Shown: piece after piece, positions 1 through 12,255 of the stretch | How the letters are laid out: every line of letters begins with the position of its first letter | Numbering within the stretch: position 1 is the stretch's first letter | Program-made: the position numbers and the translations under genes | The notes under the pieces: generated by a model | The model's input: only the letters and a program-made list of their open reading frames with translations | Databases searched by the model: none | Told to the model about the DNA's origin: nothing | NCBI GenBank assembly: GCA_051294375.1 | Contig: CM119264.1 | Coordinates: 26,373,011-26,437,010 of the forward strand | Reading direction: 5' to 3' | Source of the DNA: Paraspadella gotoi | Taxonomy: Eukaryota > Chaetognatha | Length of the DNA stretch: 64,000 nt

Positions 1-388
1 TTTATTTTCTATCCAATCGGTTCTTTCGGTTCTTTCTCATTTTTCTTAATTCATTCATCGTCTTATTTTTTTCTTTCTTATTTTCTTCATTTCTTTCTTT
101 CTTTCTTCTTTTTCTTCGTTTCATCTTCTTAATCTTCATTTATTCGAGTTTTCAACGAAGAAGATGCGTCCCACTCAACTCCATTTCTTTTAAAATTTAC
201 AGAGGAAACTTAAGTTTAACTCACGGATCGAAATGAATTCGGGTTTTCATCTCGAGCCTATAAAATGTTTTGCTAAGGAAGTTACTACATTCCATTATTT
301 AAACAATGAAAACAATTGAACGCACCAATTTGACTTTGTTTAACTTTGCAAACTGACCAATAAGAACTATATGAAACTAAATTTATTC
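1..388. other. T-rich intergenic sequence
   Basis: Pyrimidine-rich, AT-rich DNA with TTTCTTTC runs and no credible reading frame or RNA gene. Nothing further is supported. Confidence 0.6.
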
Positions 389-426
389 TAACATTTAACA
401 TTTAACATTTAACATTTAACATTAAC
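389..426. repeat. 7-bp tandem repeat (AACATTT)5
   Basis: Five consecutive copies of AACATTT, the last one shortened. A small microsatellite-like array in AT-rich DNA. Confidence 0.9.
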
Positions 427-502
427 ACAAAGGAAGCGCTTTTCCGCTCTGGCAATGGCGCGCGTCAGAAGAAGCATCTTAATCGTCGCCGCCTCTGTTT
501 TT

Positions 503-504
<2 letters not shown>

Positions 505-556
<52 letters not shown>
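505..556. repeat. (CT)n microsatellite
   Basis: Uninterrupted CT dinucleotide repeat of about 50 bp. Confidence 0.97.
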
Positions 557-561
<5 letters not shown>

Positions 562-599
562 AATTTATCTCTATGGCATTTTCTAATTCAAAATCCTCA

Positions 600-717
600 A
601 CGGAGAGGAAAAGATTGATTGTGAAGATCTGGCTCGGGCCGCCGGAGAAGCTGGGAGGAGAAAAGGCAGCGGGGGGTGAAGCTCTTGGAGGGGTACAGGG
701 AAGATGCTTGGGTTAAG
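600..717 (+). other. Possible exon edge with splice donor
   Basis: A GC-richer, purine-rich segment that ends in AAG followed by GTAAGC, a good splice-donor match. No long frame or start codon is evident, so a 5' untranslated exon is the only coding-related reading. Unsupported by any protein similarity I can recognise. Confidence 0.15.
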
Positions 718-842
718 GTAAGCAGTGGGAAGGTAAGGAAAAAGAACGGCGGGTCAAGTTTCCTCTCCTTTTCGCTTTCGAGATAACGAAATGGTTCGCT
801 TTTTCTTTTGTACCCTTACGTTTTAAGTGTGAAAGGAATATC

Positions 843-915
843 TGTGCTTCTATCTCTCTCATCTCGCTGGCTCTTCTTTCTCCTCTCCCTTTCTCTCTTC
901 TCCTCTCTCTCTCTC

Positions 916-963
<48 letters not shown>
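843..963. repeat. Interrupted (CT)n / CTCTCC tract
   Basis: About 120 bp of nearly pure pyrimidine, mostly CT repeats broken by CTTCTC and TCGTC interruptions. Confidence 0.95.
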
Positions 964-1118
964 CTCCCTATCGCCCACGATGATTTACGCTCACCGATTG
1001 AGCAAATTAAACCGCGTAACCTTTCGCCATCAAAGAATAAGAAATACGCAATCGATTGGCGTGGGTGCCCACGCTAGAGATGTGTTCTATATATGCAGTG
1101 TGGTCTGGAGAACTTTAA

Positions 1119-1128
1119 GCGCATGCGC
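1119..1128. promoter_or_regulatory. NRF-1/EWG-type palindrome
   Basis: The palindrome GCGCATGCGC, the core recognised by NRF-1 and insect EWG, lies in a short GC-rich patch. A CTATATAT sequence lies about 30 bp upstream. Promoter activity is inference from motif content only. Confidence 0.35.
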
Positions 1129-1129
1129 A

Positions 1130-2840
1130 GCGCGGGTGTAGCCTCTAAGATTGTTTTGTGTGGTGGCTGGGTCTTGGGTTAAAAGGTGTAATAAAGAGAG
1201 GCGTCCTAGGAGTGTGGAACGACATCGGGAAGGGTCACAGTTATCGGGTGTGGGCGCGTTGTGGTTTGGCGAGAGGTCGCGACAACGAAGAAAAAAAAAG
1301 GGAAACGCCCCCGGAGAAATAATCAAGGATTTATTAGAAGGAAATAAGACTCTTCACCCTGAGGTGAAGACCTTTTTCACAGAGGTGAGGATCCTCCTCA
1401 TCCGGAGGTGATTACCCTTCACAGCCTCGAATTATCACCCACTCATCCCGGGGTGATCGCCCTTCGCTTTCCGGGGCAAAACACGTGTTTTTTTTTACGT
1501 TGCGATTTGTTTAGTTGGTTTTAGGTATTCTAAATTTGTTAAAACTCTTTCCATTACTTACGTTGCAAAACTACACATTACATTACCGATAGAATAATAC
1601 AAATAATACAAATTTAAAACTTAAAATAGTGAAACAAGTTATTTTACAAATTTTCATATAGATGTATGTATATAATTTAACTGATTTTTATTCATGCGAT
1701 TTAAGGCTCTAAATACTTGGCCCTAGGTTTTTTCCGAGGTCCTAAGAAAGAAAAATGTTTCCGATTCATGAGCGACTTTACGATATTGACCCATATTCTC
1801 GTGGCAGAGAAATCCGAAGAGGAAATTTTGAAAGGTTCCAACTTATATTTTAGGGGCTTAGAATAGTTGGAAATCAAAAACATATTAAAATTACGCTTTC
1901 ACTATTTCGAAAGAAGCATCATTTAACAAAATATACGTTATTTCGATAACAACTTCGCCGAAAATAATGTACATTCAAATTGATTATTCCACGCGTGTTT
2001 TTCGTTAATTAACAAATTTTCCTTTTCCTCAAAATTATTTTCTTTTTCGTTTCGAGTTTTCAATTCTTTCCGTTCGACTTGACTCAAGATTTCGATTTTT
2101 TTTCCCTCATTTCTTCCACCAACATGAATTCCATCAATTTTTCATCTCTTTTTCCCCTATTTTATTTTTATTTTTTTTTTTTTTTTGTCTTTTCTTTTCA
2201 TACTTTTTTTTTAGTTTTTCCTTTGACTTTTCGTCAATATTTCTTCTTTCACGGTTTCTTGAAATCGTTTCACTCGCTTCCGTATTTCTTTCTTTTTCTT
2301 CACTGACATTCAGCTTTTTCAGTTGTGAGTATTGTTTGTTCTGATTTTTTCCCTCACGCTTTTCTCATTCCTCTTTCTTCTTTCACTTTTTCTTTCTTCT
2401 TTCCACCTCCTTTTCATATTTTTCTTCATTTTTCTCTCCGTATCTTCAGAAGTTCAGTGCCTGCTTTTGAAGGGAGCGACTCCCACTTCGCGACCTCAAT
2501 AAATTCCTCTGCCTCCCACTCCCAATTATTCCTTTACATCTGGTTTCAACCGACTGAGGTCTCCCTCTCTCTTTCTCTCTTTTTAGTTGCACCGCGAGTA
2601 CTTGCGGAGCAGCTTTATAAGTCACTTTTCAGTCGGTCTGTCGGTCGGAATGTTATATGTGAAAATAAGGTCACTGCGGCGCAACACATTGGAATTACCA
2701 TTCTTGTAAAGACAAGATATCTCATATAAACTACTATAAAAAATAAAAGACGTTATTCCTTTGCAGTACGTGACGAAAAAACACGGAAATACTCGGGATA
2801 ACAAAGTCACTGGGGTGCAACACAACATTTGAATTTCCGT
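1130..2840. other. Gene-free AT-rich stretch
   Basis: Contains a short purine-rich CpG patch near 1200-1330, small GGTGAAG/GGTGATC-type word repeats at 1359-1470, and a T/C-dominated block from about 2030 to 2420. The open frames here are phenylalanine- and serine-rich readings of pyrimidine DNA. I see no gene. Confidence 0.5.
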
Positions 2841-2847
2841 TCTTTTT

Positions 2848-2848
2848 T

Positions 2849-2879
<31 letters not shown>

Positions 2880-2897
2880 ATCTTTCCTTTTCTTTTC

Positions 2898-2980
<83 letters not shown>
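2848..2980. repeat. (TTTC)n microsatellite
   Basis: About 130 bp of TTTC tetranucleotide repeat with one short TATC/CCTTTT interruption near 2880-2900. Confidence 0.97.
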
Positions 2981-3352
2981 TTTCTCTTTACAATCTCCCT
3001 AAAGATCTCTGTCTATCTCTACCTCTCTTTATCTATTTTCCTCTCTCTCTCTCTCTCCCCATTTCTCCCCCTCCCCAACTCCCTCCAAGAGCCCTCGCCG
3101 AGAAACCGCATGCATAATTCGACTCAAAGAACACAATCAAAAGTACCGAATCATGGTTTAAATCAAGGTTTAAAGACTATTAAAAAGAAACGAACTAACA
3201 TATTCAACTACACTGTTCTTTTTCCCACTGAGACTGAACGCATGCATTTCTTATTTGGTTAATGTAATGTGTAGTATATACAAAACTAGTTAGTGACGTA
3301 AACTTTTTACACTGATTTCTCTGCATTTTTATCATCTGCTCATCCCCCGCTC

Positions 3353-3356
<4 letters not shown>

Positions 3357-3406
<50 letters not shown>
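3357..3406. repeat. (CT)n microsatellite
   Basis: About 50 bp of uninterrupted CT repeat. Confidence 0.97.
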
Positions 3407-3409
<3 letters not shown>

Positions 3410-3525
3410 AATTTCATTCCTTCATTAGGCCTTTCCTTGGTCTATTTCTCGCATCTAATGGGGCTCTGCCTCCCGTCTATCAGGGCCTCTACTACTTTTG
3501 CCCAGATTGCGCCGAAGACTGAGGA

Positions 3526-3526
<1 letters not shown>

Positions 3527-3558
<32 letters not shown>
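3527..3558. repeat. (GAC)n trinucleotide repeat
   Basis: About 10 GAC/CGA units followed directly by GTCGT, making a small inverted end. Read on the minus strand it gives poly-Arg or poly-Val, so frames here are not taken as genes. Confidence 0.93.
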
Positions 3559-3844
3559 TCGTAACGATGAAAGGAGATGACAGCGCCAATCAAAATGACG
3601 ACAAACGAAGCAGCGAACACGACCATGTGATGTTTTATCTCTGTGACAATTGCTCTTCTTGAGTCGAAAAGACTGAAAGGACAAAGTCGAACGCCGAAAA
3701 CGGAGGACAAAGTGAAGGGCGAAGACAAAGAACAAGGAACAAGGACCAAAATTTCCTTCTAGTTATGATCATTCCCCCCCCCGCCCCCAAAAAAAAAAAA
3801 AAAAAAATCATTTTCTCCGGTGGCGACGATTCCGGCCCGAGACC

Positions 3845-4189
3845 GAGAAAAAGAACTCCCGGCGCCGGAAATTTCTGAGGCCGGCGTCTCCCGACCGTCC
3901 GTCGTCGGCCGCGTCAATCAGCCGCGGGCAGCCAACAAGTCCTAAATCATCTCGGCGTCGGAGTCGACGGCGGCGGGAGGCAGGCCAGCGGCAGCGGCGG
4001 CGGCGCGACGACACCGTCAGCCGGGGACCGAACAGATTTGAAAGCAGGTGATGAAAAAAACAAATCAGCGTCTCCTGCATTAAAAAGGAGAAACGATCAC
4101 ACACCGGAAAAAAAAAAAAGAGAAAAAAAAAGTTGTTTAACTGAAATGCGTGGTCGATGAATAAAATGAATCATTTACCAGTGGCCGGG
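3845..4189 (+). repeat. Left copy of a 345-bp duplicated block
   Basis: GC-rich, CGG/GAC-rich sequence that recurs after the next gap with many small insertions and deletions. Shared landmarks are the CCCGGCGCCGG box, the phrase AAATCAGCGTCTCCTGC, a long A-run, and the ending ACCAGTGGCCGGG. The copy ends exactly at the N run, which suggests overlapping contig ends rather than biology. Confidence 0.85.
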
Positions 4190-4214
4190 NNNNNNNNNNN
4201 NNNNNNNNNNNNNN
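4190..4214. other. Assembly gap (25 N)
   Basis: Exactly 25 unknown bases. The same size recurs at 25507 and 60598, so the length looks like a placeholder rather than a measured distance. Confidence 0.98.
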
Positions 4215-4580
4215 AGAAAACTTCCCGGCGCCGGTAAATTCTGAGGCCGGCGTCTCCCGCCGTCGTCGTCGGCCCGGCGTCAATCAGCCGCGGCAGCAAG
4301 TCTATCATCCTCGGCGTCCGGAGTGACGGCGGCGGCGGCAGCAGCGGCAGCGGCGGCGGCGGCGACGAGCACAGCAGCCCGGGGACGACGACTTTGAAAG
4401 CAGGTGATAAAAGAAACAAATCAGCGTCTCCTGCCATTAAAGAAACGACAGGAAAGAAAAAAAAAGAGAAAAAAAAAGTTGTTTACTGAATGCGGGTCGA
4501 TGATAATAAGTGAATCATTACCAGTGGCCGGGGAAAAAAGAAGGCGAAAAAAAACCCCCCGTATATATGTCTCGGGGCGG
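4215..4580 (+). repeat. Right copy of the 345-bp duplicated block
   Basis: Repeats the block left of the 25-N gap, in the same order and orientation, then continues past the point where the left copy stops. Differences are mainly single-base indels. Confidence 0.85.
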
Positions 4581-4863
4581 NNNNNNNNNNNNNNNNNNNN
4601 NNNNNNNNNNNNNNNNNNNNNNNNNNNNNNNNNNNNNNNNNNNNNNNNNNNNNNNNNNNNNNNNNNNNNNNNNNNNNNNNNNNNNNNNNNNNNNNNNNNN
4701 NNNNNNNNNNNNNNNNNNNNNNNNNNNNNNNNNNNNNNNNNNNNNNNNNNNNNNNNNNNNNNNNNNNNNNNNNNNNNNNNNNNNNNNNNNNNNNNNNNNN
4801 NNNNNNNNNNNNNNNNNNNNNNNNNNNNNNNNNNNNNNNNNNNNNNNNNNNNNNNNNNNNNNN
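4581..4863. other. Assembly gap (283 N)
   Basis: Unknown sequence. It is followed immediately by a GAAA repeat that may be the cause of the break. Confidence 0.98.
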
Positions 4864-4906
4864 AAAGAAAGAAAGAAAGAAAGAAATAAAGAAAGAAAGA
4901 AAATGA
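4864..4906. repeat. (GAAA)n microsatellite at gap edge
   Basis: About 40 bp of GAAA repeat with one ATAA interruption, starting at the end of the N run. Confidence 0.93.
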
Positions 4907-5230
4907 AAAATGAAATAAAAAATGAATAAGGAAAATTGAAATAAAAAAAATCAAGGAGAGAAAGTACCAGTAGACGAGAGACGAGAGACAGAACGGACGA
5001 GACGCGTAGAGAGGGAGGAGAGACTGAGACTATGATGAGAGACGAGAAGAGAGAGAGAGATGAGAGAGAGAGAGAGAAGAAAATAAGTGGAGATTTAAAG
5101 GTTCGAGCCTTGAAAGATAGTAAATGAAGAAACCTTGACGAACTCTACTGAAAAAAATGCGCGCACACCCCTCCACCTCGAAACCTCCAAAAACGCTCTA
5201 CTCTCTCTCCTTCTCGTTCTCTCTCTCCCT

Positions 5231-5239
5231 GTCTCTCTC

Positions 5240-5285
<46 letters not shown>
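5231..5285. repeat. (CT)n microsatellite
   Basis: CT repeat of about 55 bp with a CACT interruption near its start. Confidence 0.96.
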
Positions 5286-5288
<3 letters not shown>

Positions 5289-5606
5289 CCAATCGCCTTT
5301 TTGTTCTAACAGAATCTCGCCGAAGCAACTATTATTTAATTCACTTCTAACACATGTTTCTTACTCGTATAATCACGTGATAATCTCGAAATGGTTGCAT
5401 GTGATAAGCCTCAAATTTAAGTTTTAACCTAAACCAGTTAGGATTATCATTATTGGTAAATGTTTAGTAATCTTTAATCTAAATATTTTTCTTTATTTCC
5501 TTTATTTCCTTTCTTTCTCTCTTGTTTCAATTTCTTTTCATTAATTTTGTTTTCTTTTTATTTTCTATACCATAATGTACGCTTGCCTAATGTAATATTC
5601 AGCAAT

Positions 5607-5719
<113 letters not shown>

Positions 5720-6094
5720 TTGTTCTCCATCTCTCATTATCATGACCCGGCGCCTCGTCGCCACCTCACCCACTCCTCCTCCTCCAACCCTTTCTAAACT
5801 TACCCTCATTTCCCTTTTCGGTCGAGGGAGAGAAGAAAGCGAAAGTTTTTTTGGCCTCACCCCAAGTGAATGAGCAGAAAAAATTACGTAATTTATGTTG
5901 AATATTTATATATATTTATATAGATAATGCACGCAAATTAATAAAAGAATTAACGAGGTTGGAACGAAACGTAATATTTTGTTATCAAATTTTTTTTAAT
6001 AGTACATAAACTATGTTATTCCTCATGATTAACCTTATGTTTATTTTTCTGACAATGTTCGCTAGGGTGCAAAGCCAAACTCTGCCGCGGCTTG

Positions 6095-6127
6095 GGCGGT
6101 AGCGGCGGCGGCGGCAGCGGCGGCGGA
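6095..6127. repeat. Imperfect (GGC)n repeat
   Basis: GCGGTA/GCGGCA-interrupted GGC units inside an otherwise AT-rich stretch. Confidence 0.85.
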
Positions 6128-6214
6128 ATATAATATAATCAGAAATGCATGAATTTCAAATCGAGGTCTGAATTAATTTGGATTCGACCCTCGAAAGATA
6201 AGTTCGAACTGTTT

Positions 6215-6240
6215 GCGAGTCCAAAGGAGAAGGAGGGGAG

Positions 6241-6275
<35 letters not shown>

Positions 6276-6540
6276 GAGATAGGGTAAGGAAAAGAGAGAG
6301 GATTATAGGGAGAGAAATTAAATGAAAAAGAAATGAGTAAACCAGAAAGAAAGAGCGGAGAAAGAAGAGAGAGGGAGAATAAGAAGAGTTCAATATTTAT
6401 ATTGGAAGAAAGAAAAGAAAAAAAAGAAGACAATATTAAGATGAAAAAGGGTAGAAAAAATATGAGAAGAAAAGGAAAGAGAAGAGAGAAAGGAAAGAAT
6501 TAAAAGAGAAAATAAAAAAAAGTATGGAAAAATTAAGAGC
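6215..6540. repeat. Polypurine block
   Basis: About 325 bp in which the plus strand is almost all A and G, beginning with (GGA)n/(GGAAGA)n and grading into A-rich purine. The minus-strand frames are Phe/Leu/Ser-rich readings of it. Confidence 0.85.
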
Positions 6541-6640
6541 CTTACCAGAAATCTCTTGCGAAAGGTGAGGTAATGATAAGTTTCGCTGCGCAATGACTAC
6601 AACTTCTATCTCTACAATCTGTCGCCAATGTTGACGCGAG

Positions 6641-6690
6641 ATTCACCAATGGCTAGATTCACTAGATTCGCTAGATTCACCAATGGCTCT
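6641..6690 (+). repeat. 9-bp tandem repeat (CTAGATTCA-like)
   Basis: The word AGATTCAC or AGATTCGC recurs four times at 9- to 17-bp spacing. The longer phrase AGATTCACCAATGGCT occurs twice. Confidence 0.75.
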
Positions 6691-6699
6691 ATGATCACA

Positions 6700-7678
6700 A
6701 TGGTCCAACGAAATTTCCATGGGCGCCACAAGATTCACAACAATACCACCACCATCACCAAACCCACCCAACCCACCCACCGACTCCGCCTCCGCTCTCC
6801 CCACGCGTTTTATGGCGATTTAGCCGATCGGTTTTTCCGATTCGCTTATATTTTTTTTTTCATAATCGGCGAAAACATGAAAAAATTTAGAGGTGAAAAC
6901 CAAAAACAAAAACAGAAGGCGCGGGAAAAAGTCGTAAAGAGGAAACGAGACAACAACATAAACGACGACGACGACGAAGACGACGACCACGACGGTCTAA
7001 AAACAAAATACGAGAAACGACGACGTGAATCGGAGAAAAACGGGAAAACAGGGACCGATATTGTTTTTTTTTAGTTGTTTTGTTTTGCTGTTGTGCTTTT
7101 TTAGAGGTTTTGGGCAGAGCAATTAATCCTAAGTTAAACTATAATGTTTTTGTTGACTTAATGTTATAGGTTAGTATAATGTCTGTTGTTTTCTTTTTAT
7201 TTTTTTTAATGCGAAATTAATAATTTGTATTAACATTTATTCCTAAGCTCAATTTTTTTAAAATTTCTAGTATTTACCAAAGCGAACACTCTAATTCATA
7301 CCACGTTTACCTTTACTTAGTTTTATATCTATTTTTCATTCATTTTGATTTTTAATTACCTCTTTTTTTAATTTAAATTTTATCGTAAAAATTATCTCTT
7401 TGGTCACCGACAACGATCACTTCCCCCCCGATCGGCTAAATTTTATTCTCCCCTGACGAAGAGGAAAAAGCGAATCAGGACGAAGAGAAGCGGAAACGCG
7501 AAAAGATAAACGGAGAAAACGAATGCGCGGGAATAACAAGGCGAAAAGAAAGGGAAAAAAGGAAAAAAAAAAAGAAAAGGAATGTTAAAATAGAAAAGAA
7601 AAAAAGGAATGAAGAAAATGGCTACGTACAAAGAAAAAAAAGGAATGGTTAAAAAACGAAAACAAATTGCGCCTCGCC

Positions 7679-7679
<1 letters not shown>
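6700..7679. other. Gene-free stretch with GAC and A-rich patches
   Basis: Holds ACCACC/CCCACC words near 6750, an imperfect GACGAC run at 6961-6995, AT-rich sequence to 7430, and a purine-rich block at 7450-7640. No reading frame here escapes the compositional bias. Confidence 0.5.

Positions 7680-7731
<52 letters not shown>
7680..7731. repeat. (GA)n microsatellite
   Basis: About 50 bp of perfect GA repeat. Confidence 0.97.
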
Positions 7732-7733
<2 letters not shown>

Positions 7734-8005
7734 AAAATGAGTTTAATTAAATCTTGTTCTTCAGGTGTCCAGCCCGAATCATTTTTCACGGGCGCCCTGC
7801 GGCCCCACTTTTCTACAATGTACTTTCTCCTCCTTTCCCTTTCTTTCTCTCTTCTCCTCTTTTCTCCTCCTCTCTTCTCCTCTCTTCTCCTCTTTTTTTC
7901 TCTTTTCTCCTCCCTCCCTTTTTTTTGCTCTCACGAGGTGGAGCATTTTTGTTGTCTTTTGTTCGGGAACGATCTTTTTTTATTCTCCGCGGGAGAGAGA
8001 AAGAG

Positions 8006-8007
<2 letters not shown>

Positions 8008-8102
<95 letters not shown>
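8008..8102. repeat. (GA)n microsatellite
   Basis: About 95 bp of GA repeat with one GAAA interruption. A pyrimidine-rich TCTCCTC block at 7820-7930 lies just upstream, so polypyrimidine DNA is followed closely by polypurine DNA. Confidence 0.97.
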
Positions 8103-8103
<1 letters not shown>

Positions 8104-8651
8104 GTGAGAGAAAGGGGGAAAGGTTGTTGAGCGGGAGATGGAGAAGAAGAAAAGAAGAATAGGGTGAAAAAGGAGAGACAAAAAGGAAAATAAAGGAAAA
8201 AAATAAATTTAAGAACCAAAAAAAAACATAAATAAATAAATATAAAAAATATTAAAACATGAAACAATCAGAGAAAAGAAAAATAAGTAAAGTTAAAAAG
8301 AACAAAAAGTAGGAAAGGTGGAAAAAAAGTTTAAATAAAAGATTTTTCTTTCTTCTTTTCCTAAATCGTTTTTTTTTTCTTTTGCGAAAAGAAAAAAGGA
8401 TTTATCCTCAAACGACGCAGAGATCGAAAGGCGAACACAAGACCCTGTAGAGAAGTTTAGTTGGAATGTTTTTTTGAACTCACGATATGAAACACAATGT
8501 AAAACTGTACATCTTAGTATAATTTGTCTGTACCCTACTTTTAAAGAACCACTCTGTAATTCGGAAAGAAATCTCGTAAAAGATAAAACTAGATAAAATA
8601 CCCGGTGCGAAACGAAAAAAGCAAACGCAAGAGGTGGCACTGGACAAGAAA

Positions 8652-8653
<2 letters not shown>

Positions 8654-8744
<91 letters not shown>
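8654..8744. repeat. (GA)n microsatellite
   Basis: About 90 bp of perfect GA repeat. Confidence 0.97.
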
Positions 8745-8748
<4 letters not shown>

Positions 8749-9838
8749 AATAGGAAGCGACGGTGCGCATGATAACCAAAGTCTTTTTCTCGGAAATTCC
8801 TCCAGCCGGAAGAAGGTCCCACCAGTATTTAAGAATATGTTTAGAAATATGAACTGAAACTTTCAGTGAAAGTTTACAATTCAAAGCAGTTTTTCGGAAA
8901 TCGTATACAATAAGCTAATAATTTTAATGTCGTTCGGAATATTATAATCTTCTTTTATTATCAAATTCAATGATTCAAATTCAATAATTAAAGTACATAT
9001 TGGAATCTTAATCTTTAATTTCCTCATGAAGACTTTTGATTGACATACATTACTTCATGTTTAGAAAGGTAAGGAAATGTTAAGGTTGAACTAAATTTTC
9101 CGACGAAAGGTTAGTCTGAGTTGGGCTGTTTCTTCGTCACGCGCGATCTCTTGCCCTGTCTGCCCGCGATGTCACCGATCGGGCAATCAATTTCCAACAA
9201 CCAATGACCGACAGACCGAAGGACGATTGACGACCGACAACCGACAACCGACATTCCCGACGCGCGTATTTCTTCTCTCGTCTTTTTTTTCTTTTTAACC
9301 GCTTTGTCTTTTCTCCCCCCTTAAACTTTGTCCTTCTTGTCCCACTCGAAAATCTTTATCTTTCTCTTTAAAAGGAAAAACCGATTGTGTCTCTTTCCTT
9401 TTGTTTTATATTTTTTGTGTGTGTGTAAACTTTCTATCGCTTTGGTTATCTTAGTTTCCTTGTTACCATGTTTTGTTACCTCATCCACGTTTAACCATGT
9501 CTTTCTCCATGTTTCCGCCTGTTGTTTCTTTCTGTCCTCTCTCGCAAACATTGTCTTTCCTTTTTGTCATCTACTCTTTTTGGCGCCAATTTTCTCCGCC
9601 AACCCGAGCGCCCCAACCCGGGTTCCTCCTCTTTTCTTGCGTTGTCTCAGCTTTTGTTTATCCGGCAGCGTCACCTTGGGGCGTTGCTCCCCCCGTTCGC
9701 CTCACCTTTGAGTTTCCTTACCTCTCCGTTCCTCACCCCATCGCCGTCCGCCGCCTTCATTACGGAAGAGTACTGATAGATGGTTGAGTTTCCGACAAAC
9801 AAAATTAGACTCAAAGTCTGAGATCTCGCTTTCAGATT

Positions 9839-9839
<1 letters not shown>
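8745..9839. other. Gene-free stretch
   Basis: Mixed AT-rich DNA. A CCGACAA/GACCGAC word repeat lies at 9205-9255, a short GT run at 9416-9426, and a somewhat GC-richer part at 9590-9770. No frame with protein-like composition was recognised. Confidence 0.45.

Positions 9840-9873
<34 letters not shown>
9840..9873. repeat. (GA)n microsatellite
   Basis: Perfect GA repeat of about 34 bp. Confidence 0.96.
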
Positions 9874-9876
<3 letters not shown>

Positions 9877-10207
9877 ATCGTTTTGTATTGCATACTGAGA
9901 ACCTTAGAATATCCCCCAAGCTTTTTACGTTCCTCTTTTACCGCTAGCACCTTTCTTATTCATCTCCACCACTATTTAATCTATATTATTTAATTATATA
10001 TATTGCTTTTTTAATTTTTTTTACTTATCATTATATCTAATAATTTATTTTTCTATCACCTTAATACCTTCCCTGTCAATTTGCCATCATTTTAAGGCCT
10101 CTATCAGGCATTTATCAGCCCATCCTTTTTGGCAGCACGGTGATCATCACCCTTCGTTCATTCTCTCTCTTACTTTCCCCCTTTAAGTCCCTGATCGCTT
10201 CTTTCAA

Positions 10208-10342
<135 letters not shown>

Positions 10343-10629
10343 ATCCTTTCACCCGTGAACGACTTTTTGTCACGTCAATTTCCTGTCACAGATTTATCTT
10401 TTTTTGCTTTTTTATCCCCGTCAGGTTTCCTCGTCCGAATTCTCCGTCAATTTCCTCCATAATTTGTTCTTCCTCTCTCCATCTGTGATATTTTCCACTC
10501 TCCCCATCACCATCAAGTTTATTCGTCTTCACTTCCCCGTCAGGTGACTCCATCTCCCGTGCTCTTTCTCTCCATCAAAGGATCTCCGAGAAGTCTGTGA
10601 ATACATTTCCGGATTAAACTAGTTTTCTA

Positions 10630-10670
<41 letters not shown>

Positions 10671-10674
10671 CACG
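10630..10674. repeat. (GAC)n trinucleotide repeat
   Basis: About 14 GAC units, the last few imperfect. The minus-strand frame reads poly-Ser through it. Confidence 0.95.
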
Positions 10675-10840
10675 ACGACTCGCCGACTTCGCTTAATGAA
10701 GACTTGATAATGGGTTTTAGTCGAGTGTCTCCTTGAGGCGTCGACTGGCGGTGTCTCGCTCTCACTACGACAATGAGATAGCGGAAATTTAAAATTTTAA
10801 CGAGTTTATTCCACAAAGCTTGTTTGACCTCGGTGCGAGA

Positions 10841-10997
10841 TATTTATTAAAACGGTGGAGGTTTGATAACTCGAAGACTATAGTTGAATCAAGTGACAAA
10901 TGTTTATCAATATTATTCTTATTATTTATTAATATTTATTAAAAGAGTGGAGATTCAATAATTCGAAGATTATTGTTGAATCAAGTGACGAATGTTT
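10841..10997 (+). repeat. Local direct duplication, 92-bp offset
   Basis: The segment 10841-10905 recurs at 10933-10997 with about a dozen substitutions. Both copies run from TATTTATTAAAA through GATAACTCGAAGA-like words to GTTGAATCAAGTGAC. An old two-copy tandem duplication in AT-rich DNA. Confidence 0.8.
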
Positions 10998-11447
10998 TTT
11001 TGGCAAAAATATTCAGGCGATTTTCTTCAAGAAGACGAAAAAGGTTATGATCCAAAAAATAACAGAAAACCATAACGAAAAGTCAATAACAATAGTAAAA
11101 GAGAGAAAAACAATAACAATGCAAAAGTGATCGAATAATAGGCAATGCACTTGATCGTTCTTGTAGTTGTCGTTGTTGTCATCGTCGCGGGTGCTGCAAC
11201 CAGATTTTTCTTTATTTTCACATAAATATGTAAAAATCATTTTCTAAGCTTGATTAAGAGGAAAAAGAAAACGTTTGTCGACAGCTCAATCTTCTCGAAA
11301 CGAATTCGCTAATCGAGAACAAATCAGAAACTAAACAGAAACATTTGTTTCGTCAAAGAAAAGCTATTTCCAACGATCTTCCTCTTCGTGTTTTCGTTTC
11401 TGGTGATGTAGCCTTGTCACAAAACCCAAAATGAGTTCACAAAGTTT

Positions 11448-11448
<1 letters not shown>

Positions 11449-11484
<36 letters not shown>
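11449..11484. repeat. (CT)n microsatellite
   Basis: Perfect CT repeat of about 36 bp. Confidence 0.96.
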
Positions 11485-11486
<2 letters not shown>

Positions 11487-11777
11487 ATCTTCATTTTTTG
11501 TTTTCTTTTTTGATGCCTTGTCACAAAAAAATGGTTTCTCAAAAATTTCACGCTTTCGCTTTTCTTTTCCTCTTTCACCCTTTTTCTTTGTTGTCCCGCT
11601 GATGCCAGTTCTGCCTTCATTGCCTCCTTGCGCTTCGTCGGCAACAAAGTGTCACTTCTGGATCTCGTTTCGCCAGATTTTACGCGGAAGAAAAAGAAAG
11701 AAAAAAAGGTGAAGTCATAAAAAGTAAAAGAAAAAAAAAGAAGAGGAAAAGGCGCCAGGTTTTACGAGCGGCGATGG

Positions 11778-11925
11778 GGAAGCAGACAGTGCAATCAAAT
11801 GCACACTGGGTTTTGAAAGAAGACGATGTGAAGCAGACGGAGCGGTCAAACGCACACTGGGTTTTACTGGGATGTACATAAATCAGACCGTGCGGTCATT
11901 CGTACGCTGAGTTTTAACAGTAGAG
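11778..11925 (+). repeat. Three-unit repeat of about 50 bp
   Basis: Three diverged units, each beginning near AGCAGAC or ATCAGAC, passing through GCGGTCAAACGCAC-like sequence and ending GGGTTTT or GAGTTTT. Units start near 11778, 11829 and 11878. No coding role is evident. Confidence 0.8.
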
Positions 11926-12255
11926 AGGACCTTAGGAATTTAGATTGAAGGAGCGCATATGGAAAATCGCGTGTATAATGACTGTATATACTAGCTTTGT
12001 ATCGTGATAGTGTTTAAAGTCAGTTTTGTATCTAGTAAACTGAAAATCATTTATTTTTAAACAGTAACTAAAGTACTGAAATTTCTGAGCCTTCATCTCT
12101 TAATATTTATGACGCTACGTTTACAAAGATTATAAATACAATGTGTTATATTTAAATCCAACTTAAAAAGCAAATCTAAAACCGATTGTTAAAAGTGCCA
12201 CACCCGACCCACTCCTACCCACTCCTATCACCCACAACAAGGAGACTCACGTTTC

